Shown: piece by piece, positions 55,955-64,000 of the stretch | Layout: each line of letters begins with the position of its first letter | Position numbering within the stretch: position 1 is the stretch's first letter | Source of the DNA: Cephalotus follicularis | Taxonomy: Eukaryota > Streptophyta > Magnoliopsida > Oxalidales > Cephalotaceae | NCBI GenBank assembly: GCA_001972305.1 | Contig: BDDD01002684.1 | Span: 1 to 64,000 of the forward strand | Direction: 5' to 3' | DNA length: 64,000 bases | The notes under the pieces: generated by a model | Told to the model about the DNA's origin: nothing | Databases searched by the model: none | What the model saw: only the letters and a program-made list of their open reading frames with translations | Translations under genes and position numbers: made by a program

Positions 55955-57431
55955 CTAGAACAAGTGAGGGTAACGCTCCCTCACCTCCTCTTCACGTTCC
56001 CGAGTCGCTTCTTGATGACATGGATAGAATCATAATCCAAGACATGTGACGGGTCTCGAATATACCTCCTCAACATTGACACATGAACGACGTCATGCAC
56101 ATTTGACAGTGCAGGAGGTAAAGCAAGCTGGTAAGACACCTCCCCAACTCTCTCCAAAATCTCGAAAGGACCAATGTAGCACGGAGCTAACTTGCCCTTT
56201 TTCCCAAACCTCTGAACGCCTTTCCACGGTGAAACCTTCTGAAACACATGATCACCGACATCGAAGGTTAAAGGTCTTCTCTTGACACTGTCAACATAGC
56301 TCTTCTACCGACTCTGAGCAGCAAGCAGGTTCTCCCTTATGAACTTGACTTTCTCAGAAGTCTCTTCCACCAAATTTGATCCAAGTAAAGGTTGCTCACC
56401 GACCTCATCCCAACACACAGGGGACCTACACTTCCTTCCGTACAAAGCCTCATACGGAGCCATACCGATGCTGGAATGATAGCTGTTATTATAAGAAAAC
56501 TCTATCAAGGGAATATGGTCCTCCCAAGTACCAGCAAAGTCAATAACACAAGCTCGGAGCATATGCTCCAGGGTCTGGATAGTACGCTCTGACTGCCCAT
56601 CTGTCTATGGGTGGAAAGCTGTGCTCAGGTTCAACTTCATCCCAAAAGCTGTCTGAAATCTCTTCCAAAAGTTGGAAGTAAAGATCGAGTCTCTGTCGCA
56701 GACTATACTCACAGGATAATCGTGTAACCTCACGATCTCCCTGATGTATAATCGAGCTAACTTGCTTGCAGAATCCGTGACATGCGTAGGCAGAAAGTGT
56801 ACCGATTTAGTAAGCCGATCCACAATGACCCACACCGTATTGTGACGGTTCCAAGTCAGAGGAAAACCCGAAACAAAATCCATCGTCACATGCTCCCATT
56901 TCCATTATGAAATCGGTAACGGCTGTAACAAACCTGCTGGCCTCTGATGTTCGACTTTGACTGTTTGACAAGTATAACACTTCGCCACATACTCAGTGAT
57001 CTCTCGTTTCATGCTAGGCCACCAGTAAGCCCTATTCATATCCTGATACATTTTAGTGCTACCAGGATGAATACTGTACGAAGATTTATGAGCCCCGTGA
57101 AGTAACTCACTCTTCAACCCCGGTTCATTCGGGAGACACACACAACCCCGATATCTCAGAATACCATCAGCATGTACTCAAAAATCGGATTCTGAGTCCA
57201 AGTTCTCCCGAATTCGTTGCAACTCAGGATCGTGTGGTTGTGCATCCCTGATGTGATCCAGTAACGCAGGCTGCACTCGCATATTGGCCACAAAGATCCC
57301 CGGTGACTGATTAAACGGAGACCACTCTTGGAAGTCCTCTAACATCTTCCACTGAGATATCATCGTGTTAGCAACCATAGCCTTACGGCTTAAAGCATCA
57401 GCGACCACGTTCGCTTACCCGGGATGGTACC
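55955..57431 (-). pseudogene. gypsy3 RNase H end, integrase and damaged chromodomain
   Basis: From 57431 downward: YHPG-stop-ANVVADALSRKAMV (RNase H end), an integrase HHCC finger with SIHPGSTKMYQDMNRAYWWP and CYTCQTVKVEHQ, core Asp in TMDFVSGFPLTW (56889-), second Asp in CDRDSIF, and, after a stop near 56602, the glutamate in [14 protein letters not shown]. Then [39 protein letters not shown] and GPFEILERVGEVSYQLALPP (56160-). After DPSHVLDYDSIHV the expected chromodomain core is missing and the frame shifts to ATREREEEVRERYPHLF, ending at the stop at 55955-55957. Stops are few (57415, 57180, about 56887, 56602, 56302), so it is less decayed than gypsy2. Confidence 0.86.
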
Positions 57432-58701
57432 TGTAGGAAGTCTAGAGGGGGGGTGAATAGACTTATAAAAATTTACTAGCAATATTTCTAGAACCAATTC
57501 AAAAAAAATCACACAATTGCGGAAATATAAAGAGTGTAGGGTTGAGAGAATTGCAAACGGATGTATAGTGGTTCGACAAACCGCCTACGTCCACTCCCCA
57601 AGGCCTCCCCTTGAGTATTTCACTATGTATGCCCCAATCCGGGCTTGAAACTCCAATCGAGCTTCAACAACCTTTGCTCCAACCAAGCGAATTACAAGTT
57701 TGCTCCAACCAAGAAAAACAAGAGACAACCTCTCTTGTTTATGTATGAAAGTAGTGTTTAAAGATTACAAATTCGTAATGAATTTGTTTACAATTTCGCT
57801 CAATTTGGACAAAGCTTCTAGTGTATAGGAAATGTAAAAATGAGAGCTTTGTAATGTATGGGATTGCTTCGAAATGATCTCTTTTGATGTTTGGGAAGCT
57901 TAGATGTTAGCTTGATGTGCCTTGAATGAATTTTCAACTTGAATTCTTGATCACTTATGCAAGAGCTCCACTTTGGCTTATATAGTTGTGCTTCCAACGG
58001 ATCTATTTTTAAAGTTCTGGTACAATCCAGTCGGCTGGATTTCTTGGGCAGTCAGCTGGATTTGATGGCGTGTATTTCAAATATAGCCGTTACATGGAGG
58101 CAGTCGGCTGCTTCCTCTGGGAAGTCGGCTGGTGGAGGCTGGCAGTCGGCTGGTGCTCTGTTCTAGTCGGCTGGTTGAGCTAAAATTGGACTTACAGAAG
58201 CTACTGCCTGATATTGCACATTTGGTGACAGTCGGCTGGATTCCTTGGCAGTCGACCGGACCCCCTGGTAGTCGACTGGTTCCCTGCTTCAGTCAGCTGG
58301 ATGAGGTGTTAAAATGATACAGAAGCTACTGCCTGAAATGTGCACCCATGGCACTCGACTGGACCCCTGTGGCAGTCGACTGGCTTGGCCTTGCAGTCAA
58401 CTGCTCCCCTGTGGCAGTCGGTTGGATCATGTGTTCCTGCAGTTTCTGGAGTTGTTTGAAGAACCAGTCGGCTACTCAACCCATGGCAGTCGACTACTCA
58501 TCCTTGACAGTCGGCTGGATTGCTTGGCAGTCGGCTGGATTGCCCTATACCTGCAGAAATAGCCTTTTGCACATTTTGGACACAAGATCAAGTGAGTATA
58601 TGAAGTTGTAGCTCAGAGAATTATGCATACAAGTGTTATATGTTTGTTAATCATCAAAATAACATATGTTAATACTATTAACGGGATGACAAAGGCTAAC
58701 A
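57432..58701 (-). repeat. 3' LTR of the Sirevirus-type element, 1270 bp
   Basis: Minus strand TGTTAGCCTTTGTC (58701) to CTAGACTTCCTACA (57432). CTTATATAGTTGTG at 57976 (+ strand) or its complement may hold a TATA box. It contains about 18 TCGA-centred motif copies (58028-58540). Confidence 0.87.
58028..58540. repeat. CAGTCGGCTGG palindrome array, about 18 copies
   Basis: Motif every ~20-22 bases in several runs: CAGTCGGCTGG is commonest, with CAGTCGACTGG, CAGTCAGCTGG, CACTCGACTGG and CAGTCGGTTGG as variants. A larger repeat of about 125 bp (ACAGAAGCTACTGCCTG at about 58193 and 58318) carries some of the motifs. Stop-free frames over it are an artefact. Confidence 0.9.
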
Positions 58702-59180
58702 ATCTCCCCCTTTTTGATGATTGACAAAACATGCTCATTTTGCCTAAATTCTTGACAAACTAACCATTTTTAGTTCCAAAGTTCAATGTTATCAATTTTA
58801 TCTTAACCATTGCATATGGCATATCAAAATACACTTACTCAACACAAGATTTTCAATGAATATCCATTTTGATCAAAATATGCAACTTTAACAATATAGC
58901 CTTTGTAAATGTAACTTCAATACAACTCATCTTCAACATCCCAAACATATTCCCCCAAAATGCAGACATTGTGATAAGATTTACAATGCAATGTAATGCA
59001 ACAACTATTCTCCCCTTTTTGTAAACCTAATGCAACTTTAATAATATTAACATTATGCAATATCTCCCCAAATGCAAACGCTACTTTCAACATATTTATG
59101 CAACTTCTCCCCCTTTTTGTCAAACAACAAAAAGAGAACCGGAAGCTCCCCCTCAACCAACACATGGATTGAAGAGCTCC
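58702..59180 (-). other. Multiple polypurine tracts before the 3' LTR
   Basis: Minus-strand G-rich runs of the kind AAAAAGGGGGAGA occur next to the LTR (58702-58717) and again at about 59007-59016 and 59104-59116, with shorter GGGGGA or GGGGAG runs near 58953, 59066 and 59145. Several tract copies upstream of the 3' LTR are known for Sireviruses. The rest of the stretch to 59416 is AT-rich with no gene seen. Confidence 0.8.
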
Positions 59181-59416
59181 ACCTCAACATATGCATTCAA
59201 TTTAAATGAAAGTAAATATCACTTAAGTACAAGCAATAACAAATCCATATTCATTCAACATAAGACATTTAAGAGCAAAGAACATATTCATTAATCGAAA
59301 GCGTCAAGTACAAACTTAAATTGTCTTTGCCACGCAAAATAAACAACCGAAAGAAAGTACATTACATATTGAAATTCAAAAATACAATGAAAAACATGAG
59401 AATGCAACAATGTAGC

Positions 59417-60520
59417 TCAAGAGGAATCGGGAGGAGGGTTTTGAGGGAATGCATTCTGGAACATCTGAAGAAGATTGGCTTGACCCTGAATGAGAGTGGC
59501 CTGACCCTCATAAATCTGGTCCACTCTCCCTCTGAGGTACTCAATGTCGGCTTGAGCTAAGTCCATCCTAGCCTGAAGAGACTCCATGGTAGGTTTGCTG
59601 CTGTTGCTGCTGCTGGTTCTGACATTTGGTCGCATCTCAAATTGCTGACCATCATCATCCTCATCGTCATCCTCATCATCACCTCCTGCTCTCACATTTG
59701 CTTGTTCTCTCACTTGCTCTCTTCCCCCCACCTTATAGCTTAACCCACAATCCATCCTCAAAACGAATATTACAATTCCTAAGCCCAGCCTTATTAATCA
59801 ATTGTTTATGAGATGGTTTGACACTATGCTCATCATCGGGAATGTCTAGGTTTAGGGATGCAAAAATCCTACTCAAAAGCATAGGATAAGGGATGTGATT
59901 GGGTCTAGATAGCATGTGATTGATTATTAGATAGGGAAGGTTCACTAGAGTCCCGTTTTTGACACAAGCTATGAATTTAAGGTCTCGCTCAGAAGGAAGA
60001 GTGTGCGAGCCTTCTCTAGGTAGGAATGTGTTTGTGACAAGCAAGAGAATGATCCTAGTGGCAATAGGGAGGTGACTACTAGTCACGGTCATGATCGGAT
60101 TAAAATCCGGATGCTCTAAACAAATCCCTAAGGCTTCTAGTTTCTCTACATCATTGAAATGTGTGATTCCAGAATTGGGAATTCCTAGGGTTTGCCTAGA
60201 ACAAAGGAATTAGCTACACAAGAGGTTGAATTATCAAGATTGGCATAAAATAACTTGACTAGCCTAGGGTAGATAATGTGAGATGAGCATAAGTAGTCGA
60301 ACCACCCCATACCCTCTAACCAAGTCATAACAATAGCTAAATTGCTAACTAAAACATCTCTAGATAACCATTTTTCATAATGTAATTTGACAAAGCTAAT
60401 AATGGAATTATACCAAAATTCTTTCTCCTTGGAGAGAAAGAGGTTGTTGTCATAGTCCATTCCCGCTTGTGAAGCCCTTGGTTGCCTAGTTGCCATGCGC
60501 TTTTGTTTCTTTGGAGCCAT
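59417..60520 (-). pseudogene. Envelope-like / plant transposon-type ORF downstream of pol, frameshifted
   Basis: An extra ORF between pol and the 3' LTR, starting MAPKKQKRMATRQPR at 60520. Three overlapping pieces are seen: 60520-60185 (ends FVLGKP then TAG after a shift), 60092-59733 (continues in another frame from LGIPNSGITHFND, with LPIATRIILLLV, LVNLPYLIINHML, PYPMLLSRIFASL), and 59761-59417 (acidic GGDDEDDDEDDD, then a helical LQARMDLAQADIEYLRGRV stretch that could form a coiled coil, ending NPPPDSS). Two shifts, near 60187 and 59745, break it. The N-terminal part resembles the family named 'putative plant transposon protein'. Whether it is an envelope-like protein is uncertain: I see no clear signal peptide, and only weak hydrophobic stretches. 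Confidence 0.7.
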
Positions 60521-60944
60521 TAGAGTCGAAATGCAGGTTGAGAATTGAGAGAACTAGGGTTTGGACGTTTTATAAGTGGGAGAAAGTGAGAAAGTGAGAA
60601 AACAGATGGGAATTCGGGTTTAAAACCCTGATTCCCGCACTTCCAGTCGACTGGGCCTTTAAGGCCAGTCGACTGGACAAATTGTCCAGTCGGCTGTTTT
60701 CTGCAGATTTTGGAAATGCAGAAAATGCCAATCCAATTTGTTTTACAAACCATAAGTTAACTATTATGGACTAATAGCAACCTTGGTATATGAGATAATT
60801 GATGTAATTGAGTTGAAAACTCAATGTTTAATGCATGATGATTTTTGAAAACCAATTTTCATATCAAATCAATCAACATTTAGCAAAGCATTACAATTTC
60901 ACACATAATGAGAGTTAGGAGGGATTTTGCATACCTAGCTCCCT
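60521..60944. other. Spacer between the Sirevirus pol and extra ORF, with stacked palindromes
   Basis: No gene is seen. CCAGTCGACTGG occurs at 60643-60654 and 60665-60676, and CCAGTCGGCTG at 60686-60696. Between them lie two more near-palindromes, GGCCTTTAAGGCC and GGACAAATTGTCC. The spacer would carry the 5' end of any subgenomic RNA for the extra ORF. Confidence 0.82.
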
Positions 60945-63900
60945 TCACAATGTGCAGAATCTTTCATTGTCCAGCGTCTTTGTGAATATATCTGCAACTT
61001 GATTCAAGGTGTCAATATATTCAAGAAAAATATCACCTTTTTCAACATGGTCTCTAAGAAAATGATGTCTAATTTCAATATGCTTCGACTTAGAGTGTTG
61101 AACAGGATTTTTACTTAAATTGATAGCTCTTGTATTATCACATTTTATGCAAACATTGCTAATGTTAATGCCGAAGTCACAAAGTTGTTGCTTTAGCCAA
61201 AAGACTTGTGCACAACAACTTCCCGCCGCTACGTATTCGGCTTCGGTGGTTGAAAGAGCTACACTATTTTGTTTCTTGGAAAACCAAGACACTAAAGAAT
61301 TGCCAAGGAATTGGCAAGTGCCACTAGTGCTCTTCCTATCAAGCTTGCAACCACCATAGTCGGCATCGGAAAATGCATGTAAATTAAACAATGAATCATG
61401 CGAGTAAAACAATCCTAGTAGAGGGGTGTATGCAAGATATATAAAGATTCGCTTAACCGTAATTAAGTGAGATTCTTTAGGTGATGATTGATACCTAGCA
61501 CATAGACATACACTAAACATTATGTCTGGTCTACTAGCGGTAAGGTAAAGGAGAGATCCTATCATACTTCTATAAAGTTTTTGATCTACCTCTTTACCAT
61601 TTTAATCCTTGTCAAGTTTGGTCGTTATGCTCATTGGAGACTTGCAAGGCTTTGAGTGTTCCATTCCAAATCGCTTGAGTAAGTCCTTTGTGTATTTGGA
61701 TTGGTTGATGAAAGTGCCTTCATTTCCCTGTTGGATTTGAAATCCAAAGAAATATTTGAGTTCTCCCATCGTGCTCATCTCGAATTCACCTTGCATAGTG
61801 TTAGCAAACTCAACGCAAAGAGAATCGTTAGTAGAACCAAAAATAATGTCATCTACATATATTTGTACAATAAGAATATCGTCGAGTTTAGTTTTTACAA
61901 AAAGTGTTTTATCAACTAAACCTCTTTTAAAATCATTTTCCAAGAGAAATTTTGAAACTTTTCATACCAAGCACTTGGTGCTTGCTTTAAGCCATAAAGT
62001 GCTTTAGATAATTTGAAAACATGATCGGGAAAATGCATATTTTCAAAACCCGGAGGTTGTTTAACATAAACTTCCTCATTTATAATGCCATTTAAAAATG
62101 CACTTTTAACATCCATTTGATGCAATTTAAATCCTTTAAAACATGCAAAGGTCATTAACAATCTTATAACTTCTAGTCTAGCTACGGGAGCAAAGGTTTC
62201 ATCATAGTCAATGCCTTCTTCTTGACTATAACCTTGTGCAACTAATCTAGCCTTATTTCAAATAACCAACCCATTTTCATCCATTTTATTTAGAAAAATC
62301 CATTTAGTTGCAATGATGGATTGATTTGTAGGCCTAGGAACTAGGGAACAAACATTGCTTTTGTCGAATTGGTTTAGTTCCTCTTGCATGGCCACAATCC
62401 AACAATCATCTTTAAGAGCATCAAAAATGTTTTTGGGTTCTATATTAGAAATAAATGCTACATTATCACAATACTCCCTAAGAGCGGAACGAGTTCTTAC
62501 CCCCTCAGTAGGATTACCGATTACCTCGTTGTCTTTTACATATTCTCTTTCCCTTCTTGCTATTGGCTCCTTGGTGACTTGAATTTGTTGGAGTTCTTCC
62601 TCATGTACTGCTTCTTCTTCAATTTTGTCAACTTCACCATCATCTTTGTTGATGTCCAAGCCTTCCATTTGCTCCAATATACCTACATCATCAACAACAT
62701 CTCCCTTTCTCGGAGCACTATTAGACTCTTCAAACAATACATGAATAGACTCTTCGATAATTAAAGTTCTTTTATTAAAAACTCTATAAGCCTTAGAATT
62801 TAAAGAGTAGCCTAGAAATATTCCTTCATCACTTTTGGCATCAAATTTTCCAAGATTGTCTCTCCCATTGTTTAAAATGAAAACTTTGCAACCAAAAGGT
62901 CTCAAGTGACTAACACTAGGTTTTCTATCATTAAAAAGTTCATATGGGGTTTTCTTTAAAATAGATCGAATCATGACTCTATTTATTATATAACATGCGG
63001 TGTTCACAGCTTCGGCCCAAAGATATTTAGGCAAATTGTTTTCACACAACATGGTTCTCCCCATTTCTTCTAGGGTTCTATTCCTCCTTTCAACAACACC
63101 ATTTTGTTGAGGAGTTCTAGGAGCCGAGAAGTTATGGTGAATACCAAGTTCATCACAAAAAGTTTCAAAGCCAAGATTTTCAAATTCTTTGCCGTAATCA
63201 CTACGTATGCTAACAATAGATAGACTCTTTTCATATTGAATTCGTCTACCAAATTTAACGAAGGAATCTAAGGCATCACTCTTTAAAGCTAAGAAAATAA
63301 CCCAAGTAAATCTAGAATAGTCATCAACAATTACTAGGCCATATTGTTTGCCACCAATGCTTAAAGTTCTAGTTGGTCCAAACAAATCAATGTGTAATAG
63401 TTGTAAAATTCTAGTAGTAGACACAACTATTTAGCTTTAAAAGATGTTCTTGTTTGTTTGCCTTGTGCACAAGCATCACATAATTTATCATTTTCAAATT
63501 TCATTTTAGGCAAACCAATTACTAAATCCTTTCTAGAAAGTTTAGCAAGAACATCCATGCTAGCATGGCCTAACCTTCAATACCAAAGCCATTTATCATT
63601 AGTATTAGCATTAAAGCACACAGCTTTTGAAAACATTTCTTTTAAATAGACAACATACACATTTCCTTGCCTATGACCAACAAACTTCACATCATTGGTG
63701 CTAATGTCAATTACGTGACAACAAAAGGATTCAAAATTGATCTTAAATCCGTTATCACACAATTGACTAACACTAAGTAAATTGTGCTTAAGGCCTACAA
63801 CATAGGAAACATTTTCAATTAAAGTAGTGAATTTGTTACCTATTGAACCAATACCAAAAATTTTGGCATTGTTGTTATCACCAAAGGTGACCTTTCCTCC

Positions 63901-64000
63901 ATCAACTTCCTTAAGATCAATGAAGAGGCTTTTGTCACCGGTCATGTGCTTCGAGCACCCGCTATCCACGTACCATGGTTGTTCCTCGTTGTGGTTTGCT
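60945..64000 (-). pseudogene. Sirevirus-type pol (protease to RNase H), few lesions
   Basis: Protease: WYVDSGCSKHMTG at about 63970 with D-S-G intact. After DKWLWY a TGA (63577; probably from CGA) is followed by RLGHASMDVLAKLS and CDACAQGKQT (pre-integrase). A one-base shift at about 63440 leads to a 388-codon integrase frame (63424-62258): LLHIDLFGPTRTLS, VIVDDYSRFTWVIF (Asp), SDYGKEFEN (Asp), QQNGVVERRNRTLEEM (Glu), LGYSLNSKAYRVFN, and the RT start. A TGA at 62258 interrupts LVI-NKARLVAQ. RT: YSQEEGIDYDETFAPVARLE, HQMDVKSAFLNG; a shift at about 61945; YVDD intact (61848-61859); a TAA at 61602; RNase H SRPDIMFSVCL, SDADYGGC, STTEAEYVAAGSCCAQ, KCDNTRAINLSKNPV, ending 60945. Five lesions in about 3 kb, at least two of CGA-to-TGA type. 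Confidence 0.88.

Larger units (their letters stand above)
54550..57431 (-). mobile_element. Ty3/gypsy chromovirus 'gypsy3' (3' half visible)
   Basis: On the minus strand it ends with LTR 55909-54550 and a polypurine tract; the pol 3' part is 57431-55955. It breaks at 57431 within RNase H, at codons for YHPG-x-ANVVADALSRK, where the Sirevirus is inserted. GTCGG (54545-54549) before its left end is the likely TSD. The rest (RT, gag, 5' LTR) should lie right of the window. Confidence 0.88.
57432..64000 (-). mobile_element. Sirevirus-type Ty1/copia element (3' part, continues past the window)
   Basis: Minus strand, from the right edge: protease, pre-integrase, integrase, RT, RNase H, then an extra envelope-like ORF, a region of several polypurine tracts, and the 3' LTR (58701-57432). 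An extra ORF after pol, several GGGGGAGA tracts with ATCAAAAAGGGGGAGA before the LTR, and the IN-RT order fit the Sirevirus (SIRE/Maximus) group. It is inserted in gypsy3's RNase H; the left flank GTACC (57427-57431) should be the TSD. Its protein has far fewer lesions than the other elements, so it is probably the youngest insertion seen. Confidence 0.86.

Noticed and set aside
48528..58540. CAGTCGACTG arrays as a CRISPR array
   Set aside because: Units are too short and variable, spacers are not of constant length, and the DNA is plant nuclear with no cas genes.
57957..58611. Overlapping frames with repeated GSRLD/AVGWI wording
   Set aside because: Translation of the CAGTCGGCTGG array in the Sirevirus LTR, not a repeat protein.
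55063..60696. CAGTCGACTG copies as cloning-site (SalI) contamination
   Set aside because: Many copies are diverged at several positions and embedded in LTRs with natural flanks, so they are not vector.

Overview
The window is plant nuclear DNA, almost certainly from a dicot, made of nested LTR retrotransposons. I see no host gene, tRNA, rRNA, CRISPR array or bacterial feature. The evidence is chromovirus-type Ty3/gypsy and Ty1/copia polyproteins on both strands, initiator-tRNA-Met primer sites (core TGGTATCAGAGC), purine-rich tracts next to LTRs, and TG...CA ends flanked by 5-bp target-site duplications (TSDs). The species cannot be named from this. The absence of genes fits heterochromatin.

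Left nest (1-28317). The oldest element is a Ty3/gypsy chromovirus on the + strand ('gypsy1'): 5' LTR from 1130, gag-pol from about 6125, 3' LTR from 25673. Its 5' LTR holds two other LTRs: a Tekay-like LTR fragment (427-1129), itself broken by the end of another element (1-426), and a solo LTR (3049-5660, TSD GTTAT). Part of its gag-pol (1404 bp) is tandemly duplicated. Its RNase H region is split by a complete minus-strand Ty1/copia element ('copia1', 10537-23881, TSD GATCG). One LTR of copia1 is split by a 4.1-kb solo LTR (10633-14723, TSD CATAT).

Middle nest (28318-41128). At 28317/28318 gypsy1's 3' LTR is joined abruptly to the gag of a minus-strand gypsy element ('gypsy4'), which keeps only its gag and 5' LTR. 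That LTR is split by a full-length, heavily mutated + strand gypsy element ('gypsy2', 30748-40430). gypsy4 itself sits in the integrase of a second copia element.

Right nest (41129-64000). 'copia2' (+) keeps integrase, RT, RNase H and part of its 3' LTR. An LTR of its own family interrupts its RT. Its 3' LTR is interrupted by a minus-strand LTR of the same family (47357-54549), which carries a solo LTR (48359-53875) containing another solo LTR (50549-53355), and is then cut by a minus-strand gypsy element ('gypsy3', from 54550). gypsy3 is split at its RNase H by a Sirevirus-type copia element (57432 to beyond 64000) that has several polypurine tracts and an extra, frameshifted envelope-like ORF.

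Most gag-pol genes are pseudogenes; the gag-protease frame of copia1 (19123-20427) is the main open one. The most interesting unexplained signal is short palindromes centred on TCGA, clustered in the non-coding parts of at least eight different elements of both superfamilies. One form reads roughly GACATCGACGTC and the other CAGTCGACTG. Other notable signals are hairpins at matching places in several LTR families (one with a solo LTR inserted in its loop), minisatellites inside LTRs, and a fourfold repeat in the copia1 leader. All similarities were judged by eye; no alignments or searches were run.
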